A DNA stretch of 64,000 nt, from contig OX465580.1 of NCBI GenBank assembly GCA_950022655.1, positions 124,665,016 to 124,729,015 of the forward strand, in the 5' to 3' direction. The notes under the pieces are model-generated. The model saw nothing but the letters and a program-made list of their open reading frames with translations, did no database searches and was not told the origin of the DNA. This document shows, in pieces, positions 1 to 10,625 of this stretch (within the stretch, counting starts at the first letter, position 1; each line of letters begins with the position of its first letter). The stretch is from Alentia gelatinosa. Lineage: Eukaryota > Annelida > Polychaeta > Phyllodocida > Polynoidae. Both the position numbers and the translations under genes were made by a program.

Positions 1-195
1 CCCAGCGATGTCCAAAATCGCCAACACAAAATGGCGTGTATGTGATATATTATTCCATAGGAATATCTCCCAGCGACAATTTACCATATCAAAGGCAATA
101 AGAAGGTGAAATATAAAATAGTAGCTCACATACACGCCATTTTGTGTTTGCAATTCTGGAAATAGCTACCTTTCTCGCTTGGTGTGTTTGTGGCT
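1..195. mobile_element. Harbinger-type foldback MITE, cut by the window edge
   Basis: Right-hand part of a family whose ends read TGCCRGAGACACACCAAGCG and whose arms contain GCCAACACAAAATGGCGT. The two arms are near-complete inverted copies around an AT-rich centre. The right end GTGTGTTTGTGGC is followed by TTA, matching the TWA target duplication of the better copies. No coding capacity. Confidence 0.75.
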
Positions 196-200
196 TTAAG

Positions 201-1790
201 AACAAATGTTTTTCTGCTCATACTTAAATTCAGAGTAACACACAAGGGGCACATTTGTTTGCACACTTTTTATGTATGTATCCTGTCTTGTCGGTGGAAA
301 GCACACCTGTGACTTGGACGTACACGATCCCCCTGTGGGAATGCCTCTCCCACCCACGTGACACTATCTTCTGTCACGTGATACCCCTCTGTTGTGGGCA
401 CAATGACGCCGCCTACTAAAATCTCAGCCAATCGAGACCCAAGATAGGACTTTTTGAGAAAACCTTATCGTTTTTAATTATCAGGTTATTCGATGAAGAA
501 GATTGTAGAATTTTCCCGAATCATGGCACCATGCTTGCGTTTCACTGTCATGCAATACAATAGGGAGTCGTTCTTAAGATGTCCTTTCTGTGGGAAAATT
601 TAAAATTACCAAATAGAAAAAAGGATTAGCCGCATGTGATGTAATCAGATCATAGTAGATAAAGACAACACAGGCGGGATTTCATTCCTAGCTTTTAATA
701 TTGTCACACGCCGGTCGCATGTCGTGAATTCGCATGAGACATGTCACTCCCAAACGACCACAATACGAACGCCAGATCCAATGAAGCGAATTTATCGTGC
801 GACCGGGCAAACCCTAGGCAAACGTATACTGTATGTACTAAAGTCGCCTTAGTGGATCTGGCGCTTAAAATAAATGCGGTTAGGTATCGCAGTTCCATCA
901 ATATCTATACTCAGAACTAAATTTTAAACAGGTGCTGCCATCTGATTACATGAAAATATTGCAGTTTCCCATAGACACCAATACTTAAGCACTTAGCTTC
1001 TCCAGATGGCCTTCCCATAGGAGTTAGCATGGTGACATAGAATTTTTTTTGTATATGTTCCAACTATCAGAATACAGAATCATTTAAAGATAGCAATAGA
1101 ACATCAGTGTCATCTAGCCACAAAGTCAAAATATTGCAGTTTCCCATAGACACCAATAATTAAGCTCTTATCTTTTCAAATGGTCTTCCTATAGAAGTTA
1201 GCATGGTGACATACCTTTTTTGCATTTTCTATTTGCTGATATATGAATATGAAACTTATATTATCCAGAGGTATTTGCAAAAACCAATAGAATTTAGAAA
1301 TCATCCAACTACCAGCATTTGTATTTAAAGCATAATTTGATTGGAACATAAAAAATTAAGAATTTGAAAAGGTAGGCCAGATGTCAACACGGAGATTAAA
1401 CCGATTCAAACTGCATTTGCTTCAGCAATTTGATTTATTCTGCACCCGCCCATCACCCTGTGATAGTATCGTGTCGGAGAGGCAGAACCAGGCATGGTAT
1501 TAAGGTGACGTCATCAGGTTAGCCGTGTTTACATTGATATGAGCGGCACACGGGCCCCATACATCACGGATGACCAGAGTCGAGCTGGTTGTGTGGACTC
1601 GGCCTGACGGGCCAATAAAGTATCCGATCATCGTCCCGGACGGTTAGACATCGGGGCAGAGTGCGGGGGACGGGGCCAGAGAAGGTTAAGAAACAAGCCA
1701 CAGGAATGATATACATAGACAGGTGATACACGAGGCACAGTAATGATATACATGGGGAGTTAATTGAGGAGTGCATGTGGAGTTACTTGT
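201..1790. other. No gene recognised
   Basis: AT-rich sequence with no convincing coding frame. Apart from the duplication at 953-1213 I see no element ends or RNA genes. Confidence 0.4.
953..1213. repeat. Direct duplication of about 86 bp
   Basis: 953-1038 and 1128-1213 share AAAATATTGCAGTTTCCCAT and GTTAGCATGGTGACAT with scattered differences. It looks like a two-copy tandem repeat with a period of 175 bp. Confidence 0.6.
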
Positions 1791-2168
1791 ATATAAACTA
1801 AGGAGTACATAGACAATAAGCGATGGTTTTGTGGTACAGGGGGCCATCAACGCGAGGAGTTGATGTGTGGTAATACACGAGCGTTAACGTGTGTATTACA
1901 ACGTCAACCTCGAGTGGTTTACAGAGCCGCCTGTCCAAAAAAACCATCGATTATTGTCTATGTACTCCTCAGTTTAATATATCTATTATCCATCTTCTCA
2001 AGTAAACTAATCCCAGTAATTGCCATACTAAAAGGTATTTCAACAGGGACTATTTATTTGCTCTATAAGACAAAGAGACTACTTTTCCGTACACCGTGGC
2101 TTTAGGTAGTGGTTTACTGAGTCCTCATACATTTTCAATGGGGACTTTGTACACCATGGATAATAAAT
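1791..2168 (+). mobile_element. HT-F hairpin-head/tail unit
   Basis: Head 1791-1982: an imperfect hairpin whose arms run from ACTAAGGAGTACATAGACAA to TTGTCTATGTACTCCTCAGT and meet around a CG-containing loop near 1880. Tail 1985-2168 starts TATTATCCATC and ends CCATGGATAATAAA. A second copy lies reversed at 40393-40803. The tail contains repeated CCGTAYACC-type motifs. The open frames crossing it are incidental. Confidence 0.6.
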
Positions 2169-2651
2169 GGGAAATTAACTTATGAGTACTGTTAAATAGG
2201 GGATATGGGCAAAGGAGTTATGCGAAGGTGATCGAGATGGCCAAGAAATTACGTTAGAAAATTAGGCAGTTAGAAAGAGGCAAAAATGAAAGGAAATGGA
2301 GACATTGTAAAATTGGAGGCAGAGGGAACGGAGGAGAAAGAGCTGAGAAGGAAGAATAGTGTAAACAGGGCAGTGGGAATTCCGCGACCGGAGATGAACG
2401 AGAGGTACAAGATAGAGGAAAAGTTAAACGAACGAGAATGAAAGCAGAACTCATGAAAAAAGGTTAACATGTGGCGTGGTAACATGGGTGAAACTGGCCA
2501 CATGGCGTAATCAGTGCCGAGTCTGTAACACGGAAGAAATGATTGATGATGGTTAACAGCATTTATATTCATCTCCTGGGGGATCCCCAAATAGTGCTAT
2601 AAAATAATCATACAATTTGGTCTTCCTCGGTTATCAAATGAATAGTTTTCT

Positions 2652-2950
2652 GAATTTATCTCACTCTCAACATTGACTAATGTGCTAACCTTTGCGACAT
2701 AATCCCCCATTGACTATTTTTTCTAAATACTCAATGTGCGTTGGATACGAGTTCCCAATGTTAAGTCTATTGTAAGAAAATACCAGGGGTGAGATAAACA
2801 CATTTATCTCACCTCTGGTATATTTCCCCATAGACTTAACCTTGAAAACTCGTACTCAACGCCCATGAAGCATTGTAGAAGAATTCTCGATGGGAATGAT
2901 GTCTCAAATTTTAGCCAATTAGTCAGTGATAAGGATTCGGATAAAATCTA
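2652..2950. mobile_element. Two HT-C tails back to back
   Basis: One tail reads AATTTATCTCACTCTC (2653) to AGGGGTGAGATAAA (2797). A second, inverted, starts at once with CATTTATCTCACCTCTGGTA (2800) and fades near 2950. The shared core is TTAAGTCTATNG plus CTCGTACTCNACGCCCATG. No clear hairpin head is attached, although the sequence up to 3110 has degraded similarity to one. Confidence 0.55.
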
Positions 2951-3436
2951 TACAAGACTCGATCCATTGCCATTGAAAATATTCAATCAATTTGCTTTGC
3001 CTCGTGAAATCACACCGCAAGCAAAACTCATGGCATATTATCAGTGGCTGTGGATCTCGATGCAGTTCCTTATTAATATTCCCACAAATCAATCATCTAT
3101 ATGCTTTGATACTTGACAAGTGCATGGATATAACCGGGTCCAGAGTAATCCCTCCAGAGCTCCAGGGTTTCTCATGCAGAGCTCCTGGCTGGCGGCTACC
3201 TGGTTGTGACCGGCATGAGTTCGCGGGTCGCCGTGTGCCGAAACAAACAGGGGCGCATGCCGACATGTTGCCCTACTCCAGTCAATCCTCGCGTTGTTTA
3301 ACCTGCTCATCTTGTCTCCTAGCCCCGAACACAGCCGCTTTGTCCGCCGACCCACAACTTCTTCAATCACGTCAGTATGTGTTGGAAAACTATCACGCAT
3401 CAGCTGATCCTTAATGGCGCTACCGCCATGCCATCA

Positions 3437-3718
3437 AGAAACCTCACGAAGTTGCATGTGATTGTGTATATGGCGTGAGTTGTCTTGTGGAATGATTTCA
3501 CGAAGCAGAGCTGAGTGATATCTCTATATAGCAGAAGACAACGAACGCCTTGCAAACAATCATGTGAAATTGAGTTACGTATAGATTTGTATCCTACCCT
3601 ACACATGTTTTTAACTTCATATGTCACCCATGGCATACACATATTCTATGGCATAACCGTGGCATATAATCACACCATGTTAAGTCTATGTTAAGAGAGT
3701 TATATGAGGTGTAGGATA
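3437..3718 (+). mobile_element. HT-B hairpin-head/tail unit
   Basis: Head 3437-3585: arms CACGAAGTTGCATGTGATTG and CAATCATGTGAAATTGAGTT with ATGGCGTGAGTTGTCTT pairing inside. Tail 3592-3718 begins GTATCCTACCCTAC and ends GGTGTAGGATAC. Homologous units lie at 11313-11590 (reversed) and 51249-51530. An HT-A unit follows directly. Confidence 0.65.
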
Positions 3719-4059
3719 CATACACAATATTGACTGGTTTCAGATACAAGCGGCCGTATGCTCCGAGGAGTTGACGCGTAGTAATATCCGAGCGTATGGG
3801 AGGATATTGTGTAGAGTCAACTCCGAGGAGTATACAACCGCTTTTATCTGATTCCAGTCTATATTGTATTTATTATCCACCTTTTCTGGGCAAGTGACAT
3901 GTCGATATCAGTTCATTTTAATTATGGACTATTTTTCCATACGCACTATTTTTCCGTATGCGCCACCCGGAGCATACAACATATCCGTATGCGCCGGATA
4001 CGTCCAGACAAACTCCCTATGTGTTTTCTATGGACACTTTGTATTAGGTGGATGATAAA
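3719..4059 (+). mobile_element. HT-A hairpin-head/tail unit, copy 1
   Basis: Head 3719-3870: arms AATATTGACTGGTTTCAGAT and ATCTGATTCCAGTCTATATT, continuing inward through AAGCGG/CCGCTT and GAGGAGTTGAC/GTCAACTCC to a loop with GTAGTAATATCCGAGCG. Tail 3873-4059 is bounded by TTTATTATCCACC and GGTGGATGATAAA and holds several CCGTATGCGCC motifs. The same 341 bp length and almost the same sequence recur at 24779-25119. Confidence 0.75.
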
Positions 4060-4417
4060 TGGCTAGATCCCTCGTGACCCTGCCTCCATCAGAGAGCTAG
4101 TTTCCCATGTTTTTTATGGTGTGCCAAGTTCCATCATGTTAGAGATTAAAGAGCGGACATCAGGATACAGAAATCATCCTGTTTGTTTTCCTTTCCCCAG
4201 TGAATTTTCTTTATACGTGACCAGATCACGGTCATACATTTCCAGTATACATAGCGCTGCAACCTGTTCCGTATACCATCTGCCATCAGAGATAGGCATG
4301 CGTTGATGGTATGCTCATAGGCCCCCCGAATCTTTTCATTGTTTATTCATCTTGGATATGATAAAGCAGTACTTGCCTGTCTATAATCCGTACCCAGCAA
4401 CATACATTATTACAAGT

Positions 4418-4580
4418 TTTTTGACGAATGACGGAGTTTCGACATATCATATACACTCGCAGCGTTAGAATATATATCGATCCTTAGCTATTCTGTTCCA
4501 AAATAATGCTATAAATTATTGGTTTTATAAGCGTTTTAAATTACCGATTTGTCCCTTATTCCACACTTTCATCCCTGAAC
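4418..4580 (+). repeat. Dispersed repeat R9, copy 1
   Basis: Contains TTTTTTGACGAATGACG, GCAGCGTTAGAATAT, CTGTTCCAAAATAATGCTAT and TAAGCGTTTTAAATTACCGA. Also at 33347-33530 and 59457-59640 on the same strand. Class unknown. Confidence 0.6.
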
Positions 4581-5385
4581 ATAGAACATAAGGTGAATCT
4601 TATTTCCAGGCGATTTCCTTAACTAAATGACTGACATGTTTCTTGGGATGCGATGCCTTTATGATGCCCTTGAGCTTGGTCGGCAAGGCTCCTAATCAGA
4701 CACCGCTTCCGATCACTGTCTAAATCGGGGGACATTTTGACAGTTGCAAAGAAAGGCGCTCGACCTCTATGTCCTTGTAGAGCGCGCCGTATGTTATATA
4801 CACATACGAAGCATCGTCCTTATGGTTTTTACCAGGCCCCTCATTCCCCAGCCACATGTTTCCTATGTTATGGGCGTTAGCTGACTGCACATGCTTTGTT
4901 GCCTAAGATATATGAATATAGATTTCTGATTCTCTGAGTTTCTAAATCCATCCTCAAAACCGTAATTGTGCTACCGAGGAATATGGTGACTGCCCGCCTC
5001 ATGAGCAATAGATAAAAACAGAAATTGATGAAGTATGTTAAGCATTCTGTAAGAAATCCCTAATCTGTGCCGCTCTGCTGTCTGTATGACCCAACTTGGC
5101 CTCTCTCTTTTTTTTCTTTTTTTTTATATCTAAGTACTGCATCTCTCACGTGGGGACGTTTTTCAGATACATTCAGGTTGCCGAGGTATACAATCTTCAT
5201 CCATTATAACATTCGATGTGGCCGAAGCCGGATAAAAGCGTAGTCCCCTAAACTTACCTCCGACCTACACGGAGACTGGGATGAACTTGTCCTGGCTGGT
5301 TCTGTGTGTATCAATGAGCTGCTCCTGGCCGCGCTACTCCCAGCTCTGGGATAGACCGAGACGTGAACGGCGGCACCACAGAGAC
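4581..5385. other. No gene recognised
   Basis: Mixed composition, with a T-rich run at 5107-5126. I see no motif-bearing frame and no terminal repeats. Confidence 0.4.
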
Positions 5386-5402
5386 AGAGAGAGAGAGAGA
5401 GA
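5386..5402. repeat. (GA)n microsatellite
   Basis: Short GA tract directly before the CpG-rich island. Confidence 0.8.
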
Positions 5403-5439
5403 GTATCCTCAGGTCAAGTCACGTCTTTTTCTGCACACT

Positions 5440-5640
5440 TTACTACAAAAAGTCTGCCCCGGGTTGGCTCGGCGCGTACTGCTCACGCGGCCCGCGCCTC
5501 CAGTGTGGTCCTCCCGCGCCGCGTCAGGCTACAGGAGGAGCCGGTCCGGGCGCTAGGGGGAGTCACTGGAGGCCCGAGTCCTCCGGCCAATAACCATCTT
5601 CTCTCGGCGGGCCGTGTCGACGTGTGACTCCGCGTGGGCT
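5440..5640. promoter_or_regulatory. CpG-rich island, possible promoter or first-exon region
   Basis: About 200 bp with many CG dinucleotides and high GC, standing out from AT-rich flanks. It follows a (GA)n run at 5386-5402. CpG-poor surroundings with one CpG-rich island are what an unmethylated promoter looks like in an animal genome. The plus strand has open frames of 70-90 codons through it, but they overlap one another and resemble nothing I know. It could be the promoter of the plus-strand USP47-like gene or of an unrelated transcript. A fragment of an element of different composition is the alternative. Confidence 0.25.
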
Positions 5641-5801
5641 GCTGTATGTGAGATATTATTTCATAGGACTATCTCCTGCCTATAATTTAGCATCTTGGAA
5701 GCAATAATCAGGTGGGATATGAAATAATAGCTCGCATATAGACCATTTTGTGTTGGCGATTACGGAACTCGCTGCGTTTCTTGCTTGGTGTGTCTCCGGC
5801 T
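5640..5801. mobile_element. Harbinger-type foldback MITE, left arm lost
   Basis: Begins within the left arm (GTATGTGAGATATTATTTCA) and has a complete right arm ending CTTGGTGTGTCTCCGGC followed by TTTA. Same family as 13842-14513. It directly abuts the CpG-rich block, which ends where the repeat begins. Confidence 0.7.
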
Positions 5802-5805
5802 TTAG

Positions 5806-5902
5806 CCCTATGGCATGGCCGACAAGGACATATTATCCAAGTTTTCCCGATCTCTCTGAGGCAGAAAAAAATCCACATGAAAAATGTTTCCACTTTTTTC
5901 AC
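5806..5902 (+). repeat. Dispersed repeat R10, copy 1
   Basis: ATGGCATGGCCGACAAGGAC, AAGTTTTCCCGATCTCTCTG and ATCCACATGAAAAATGTTTC closely match 33163-33255. The LINE poly(T) end begins at its right edge. Confidence 0.65.
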
Positions 5903-8873
5903 TTTTTTTTTTTTTTTTTTTTTTAAATTTTATTAGGCAAGTTCGCATACAGAGGTCGCGGTCTTCCACACGCCCAGTTCTTGAGAATTAGTGTCATCTA
6001 GACGATAATTATCATACAATGTAGGTTTGTTTTTTAAGAGAACAATAAACACACAGGTGATTCCGTCAGGTAATGATATGAGTTACTTACATCAAGATGA
6101 TATGACTATAAATATGAATAATTATTATTACTAATACATTTCCAGGAAACTGGCATGAGAAAAAATAATACCTTCACCCAAGACAAAATTAACAATTGAT
6201 ATGTATATATGATTATATCACATCGAAATGAATATAACTGAAAATACATTCAAGGAATCTGGCAGAATGAAAATACCTACACCACAAGAATTACAAAATA
6301 CATCACAATTACCACAATAGCTCTTACTAAACCCGTTCACTCTCCTTCTCTACGTTGTTATCCCATAGTTCAGATGCAAGGTATTCATTAACATTGATAT
6401 GTTGTAAGGTAAGGTTACCACAGAGTCGTCAGGTTAGATGCTCATTTACAAGTTTTTAAAAAATTCGTTTAGAAGGAGCCAACTTAGTCTCATGTGGGAG
6501 GCCATTCCAAAGATCCTTACCCCTATACGAAGGTGATCTTTTTATCATTTCAGTTCTTGGTCTCGGAAGGTCAAATAGACACTTATTACTCGATCTGGTA
6601 ACTCTTACATCCCCTTCTTCTGTATCAAGTGTTACAGTCGTTAATCCACTCTTTAGAGCCAGTTTCCTCATATATGATAGATGCAATTCCGCTCTTCTGT
6701 CACACAGTTTGCGAATACCAGTTAATGTATGTAACTCTTCTACCGAGTATTTCCTTACGTTTACCCCTAGGCATATGCGCAGCGCACGATTTTGAAGTTG
6801 TTGTAGCTTGTTTAACAAAGGTTTTGGTGAACAGAGGTGAATGTTGCAGGCGTAGTCAATAGTTGGAACTACCATTTGTTTATATAATTTCACAGCCGAA
6901 TTTTTGCTTAGCATGTGACGGATCTTGCTCAATAGGTAAATTTTCCTATTAAGCTTTTTCAGTACAAGGTTGAGATTTTTTACAAAATTCAGAGTTGAAT
7001 CTATATACACACCGAGGTATAAATAATCTGTTTCAACCTTAAGTTCCTCCATGCCTAGAAATAGTTTAGGGAACACACCTTTATTTAATTTCTTTTTGGA
7101 GGCAAACCAAATGACCTTTGTTTTGGCTTTGTTTATACTTAGAGAGTGGACCTTGGTCCACTGTAATAAGTCATCTAGCCCTTCCTGGAGGGCTGCTCCA
7201 ATGCAGTTGCTATCATAGCCAGTCTTGTAGATAACGAGATCGTCCGCGTACAGTTTGTAGGATAGGGCATGATTTTCCAATAAGTTGCACAGGCTATTGA
7301 TGTAGAAGATGAACAATAGCGGCCCCAGGACAGAGCCCTGGGGCACACCATATGATATCTTCCTCCAAGAGGAGTATGACTCACCAAAACGGCACCGTTG
7401 CGAGCGATCTTTTAGGTAGGAGTCTAGCCATTTGAGATTATCATAGTTAATTTTCTCTCGCTTCAATTTCAATAATAGCTTGCCGTGATGAACAGAATCA
7501 AATGCCTTTTTATAGTCAACATAAATCACTGCGGTTATTTGTCCTAAGTGCCTTGATGTGAAAAGATTGTCAACGAGGCCAGTTATTGCGTCTAAGGTAC
7601 TATGGCTAGGCCTATAGCCATATTGATTTTTACTGATAGATGAACTATTATCAAAAATGTTGGATAAGTAGCCGTGCATAAGTCTTTCTGAAATTTTAGC
7701 CTGAACAGGGAGGATGGAGATCGGCCTCCAATTGGACACATTGGTTTTTGTCCCGCTTTTAGGGATCGGGGTTATGGTGGCCGATTTCCAGCTGACCGGA
7801 AAGATGCCAGTACTAAATGATGTCTGATACAGATATACCATTTGTGGGACCAGTATTAGCAACATGTCTTTGATGACTAGGGTTCTAACATTGGGGAGAC
7901 CTGAGGGTTTATGGATGTTAATTTCTCTAAACAGGTTAGTGACCGTTTCCGGATGAACTTTGAGGGCATCGTAATTTAGATTATTATAGTCCTCATTGTC
8001 ACCTATATCGTCTAGGTAGTATTCACTGATATTTGGATCAATTTCTTTTGCCAATTTTTCTCCAATACTGGCGAAGTAATTATTTACATATCCAGGGGCA
8101 TTTGTTGGTTCTATCGTCACTTTATTTACATCATCCTGAAAGGCTGGTGCCACTTCAGATATTGATGGATTTAAGATGTCTTTGATCCCTCTCCAAAACT
8201 TCTTAGGGTCCTTGGCATCAGTATCTAATTTGTCCCTATAAAAACTCCCTTTAGCAGCTTTTACACTACAGTTGATAATATTTCTTAAACGTTTAGCCTT
8301 CGTTAAATAAGTTTCATTTTTAGTATGCTCATACATCTTGACCATTTCTTCACGTTCATGAATATACTCTAAAATATCTGTTGTCATCCACGGCGCGCGT
8401 TTTTTCTTAATGTTCCAAGATTTAACGGGGCACTGATAGTCAAGATAAGCTACAAGTTCGCTCTCAATGAGATTCCACATATTGTCCGCTGAGTTAAGCG
8501 CCCAGTAGGAGTCCCAGTCTACCAAGAGGAACCATTCCGTTAAACTTTCGAGTGAGTAGTTTCTATAGTCTCTTCCCTTGAAGCTTTTACTATCTCCCTC
8601 CTTTGCAATTTTCAATTTTTTCCGTACTGCAACTACTGGGAAATGATCACTGGAAATGTAATTTAGTGTTCCACTGAGACTTATGTTTGATGCATTGGTG
8701 AACACGTTGTCAATGCAAGATCCCCCAGATTTTAGAGGCCTAGTGCAGGTACTTATCAGTCGTTTGGCATTGAGGTCTTTCATAATTTCATCAATAGTTT
8801 CAGCATGGTTATTTGTTGGATTTAAGAAATTGATGTTAAAATCACCCAGTATCCAGCTTCTCCATGAGACCAT
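5903..8873 (-). mobile_element. 5'-truncated non-LTR retrotransposon (CR1/L2/Jockey group)
   Basis: The element runs from the truncated ORF2 through about 530 bp of AT-rich 3' untranslated sequence to a run of 22 T at 5903-5924, which is the poly(A) tail read on the minus strand. 5' truncation is the usual outcome of incomplete target-primed reverse transcription. The poly(A) end abuts a dispersed repeat (5806-5902) that also occurs at 33163-33255, so the insertion landed at that repeat's T-rich end. I could not define a target-site duplication; the exact 5' junction, close to 8873, is uncertain. Confidence 0.8.
6456..8873 (-). CDS. LINE ORF2 (5'-truncated): endonuclease fragment plus reverse transcriptase
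   Basis: An uninterrupted 805-codon frame. Residues 1-85 are the C-terminal half of an apurinic-type endonuclease: ILGDFN near residue 10 and the catalytic SDH near residue 75. The N-terminal half, with the conserved N and E catalytic residues, is missing. A linker of about 200 residues leads to the reverse transcriptase. There FVPQGS-type GVPQGSVLGPLL lies near residue 505 and the catalytic YADD near residue 543. The C-terminus has NRALRI and SYRGKDLWN, typical of CR1/L2/Jockey-group elements. A stop in the upstream frame at 8880-8882 shows that the ATG at 8873 is only the first Met of the surviving piece. The frame ends at TAA after a run of six T; losing one T would extend it by three residues and give a C-terminus like that of related elements. 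Mechanism known for the class: nicking and target-primed reverse transcription. This copy lacks the complete nuclease, so it is probably immobile. Confidence 0.9.
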   Translation of the reverse strand: MVSWRSWILGDFNINFLNPTNNHAETIDEIMKDLNAKRLISTCTRPLKSGGSCIDNVFTNASNISLSGTLNYISSDHFPVVAVRKKLKIAKEGDSKSFKGRDYRNYSLESLTEWFLLVDWDSYWALNSADNMWNLIESELVAYLDYQCPVKSWNIKKKRAPWMTTDILEYIHEREEMVKMYEHTKNETYLTKAKRLRNIINCSVKAAKGSFYRDKLDTDAKDPKKFWRGIKDILNPSISEVAPAFQDDVNKVTIEPTNAPGYVNNYFASIGEKLAKEIDPNISEYYLDDIGDNEDYNNLNYDALKVHPETVTNLFREINIHKPSGLPNVRTLVIKDMLLILVPQMVYLYQTSFSTGIFPVSWKSATITPIPKSGTKTNVSNWRPISILPVQAKISERLMHGYLSNIFDNSSSISKNQYGYRPSHSTLDAITGLVDNLFTSRHLGQITAVIYVDYKKAFDSVHHGKLLLKLKREKINYDNLKWLDSYLKDRSQRCRFGESYSSWRKISYGVPQGSVLGPLLFIFYINSLCNLLENHALSYKLYADDLVIYKTGYDSNCIGAALQEGLDDLLQWTKVHSLSINKAKTKVIWFASKKKLNKGVFPKLFLGMEELKVETDYLYLGVYIDSTLNFVKNLNLVLKKLNRKIYLLSKIRHMLSKNSAVKLYKQMVVPTIDYACNIHLCSPKPLLNKLQQLQNRALRICLGVNVRKYSVEELHTLTGIRKLCDRRAELHLSYMRKLALKSGLTTVTLDTEEGDVRVTRSSNKCLFDLPRPRTEMIKRSPSYRGKDLWNGLPHETKLAPSKRIF

Positions 8874-9239
8874 GACATCTCATAGTGTTACTCACCATCG
8901 TGTTTATAAACCATGCGCGACGTCTCACAGCGTCTCTACCATCACCATGTTAATCTGTGATTAAGGGCATATCCTACAATTCACAGGGGATCCATTATTT
9001 TCACTTTAAAACCAATTCTGTAAATTTCAACAAAAGTGATATCTCTAAAGGCATCGGCTGGATGATGCCTCATGGCATCTTCCGTGCTTCCGGAAGGAAG
9101 GGGTAGGGCACAGGGGGCCCGCCCCTGCCCCCCCCCCCCCTCCGGAATTTTACTATCTGTGGTCTATTTCATCTGTGAATTCACTAAACAAGTGAATTTT
9201 CTTGGGCGGTATACACCAATGGGCCATTTCATGTGATAA

Positions 9240-10625
9240 AGAGATATGGCCATATTGACACTCACTTTAACAGGGGGAGGGGCAGGGGCTTCACATTTAG
9301 GGGGATGCAGGTAAGGAAGTCCCAGGTGTGCCTCACCTCTTCAAAAAACACACACTCCTCTGAAACCCCTTGTTATGTTGTCATTCATTAAAGCAACTAC
9401 GTCCCCTAAAAGGAGTAGGACTAGCCAATCTATAGAAGCCAAGCACATTGGGGGAGTTGGACCCCTTGTACCCCGAAGGAGATGGTTTCCCCACGGACCC
9501 CCTAAATTCTTCCCAGGCATTCTAATGTGAATAATCACCCCTTCTCTTGAACCAAATCCTGGTTACACTTGTGTCATATCTAAAATCTGTATAACCTGTG
9601 AAATCCAAATGTTTTTTGGGATTTCTCCCCTGGACCCACAGGCCTCTGGAACCTACAGCTCCACCCAGGTTATCTCAGTGTATGCAACTCCCACTTCCCA
9701 AAACAGAATCCTATGAACAACTAGTATAATCTATGAACTCCAAGTGCTTCTAGAGGCTTAACCTCCTGGTCCTCCCAGAGGTGATTTGGCACTCAACCCC
9801 TATGTCAACTATGTAACCTAAAATGGCTATAATCTATAAAACCTATAATCTATAAAAGAAGTTTCTGAAACAAAAACTGGGATACAGCTTGCATAAAATC
9901 TAAAATCTGATTCCTTGCAGGGGGTTCACCCCCTGGATCCCTAGAGGGACTTTGCTACTAGTCCTATAGAAACATCCTATGTGTGTAATAAAACCCCTCA
10001 CTGAATCCTGGATATAGCTTGTGTAATATCTAAATCCAACTGCTTCTGGGTGCTTTTCCCCCTGGATCCCCAGAAGAGGCATTGGTAGTGGACACTTGGC
10101 AATTTTTCCAAGTAGTATCAGTTGTGTGACCTCAGCCTTCCTCTAATAAGATCTAGAGCACACTTTGTATATTGCTCCCTGGACCCTCAAGAGGGTCTTT
10201 GCTATTGGACCTCTAGTAATATTACCAGGTAGCCTCAGATGTCTAACACTCCGAACTCAAATTAAGTCCTGCATTCAGCTTTTAGGGGCATCACCCCCTT
10301 GATTCCACAGAAGGGATTTGGCACTCAGGTGTGTGACTCCCCCTTCCCTGAATCAAAATTCTGTGTTTACAGCTTGTATGATATATAAAATCCCAACATT
10401 TCCAGGGGCTTTGCTCCTGGTCCCCCAGAAGAGGCTTTGCTGCTGGTCCCCTTGCAGTTTTCTCAAATAGAATCCTGATACAACTTGTATAGTCAATGAA
10501 ATCGAAGTGCTGTATGAGGCTTCGGCCCCTGGACCCCCTAAAAGTCCAAGGTAGTCAAAGGTGTGCCCCCCCCCTCCACGAAACAAAATCCTGGATACAC
10601 CCTTGGCAGTGATATCACGATATTG
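9240..10625. repeat. Diverged irregular tandem array (about 90-165 bp units)
   Basis: A motif of the form AATCCTGGATACAGCTTGT recurs near 9558, 9873, 10013, 10362, 10470 and 10587, each time followed by AAATCTA, then CCCCCTGGACCCCCAGAAGG and TTTGCTACTGGTCC. Spacing is irregular and identity modest. I infer an old satellite-like expansion. A C-run with CCCCTGCC precedes it at 9120-9140. No coding capacity. Confidence 0.5.

Noticed and set aside
2992..3414. 140-codon plus frame with a Cys-rich end
   Set aside because: Overlaps degraded HT-C sequence and an opposing frame; no splice sites or domain.
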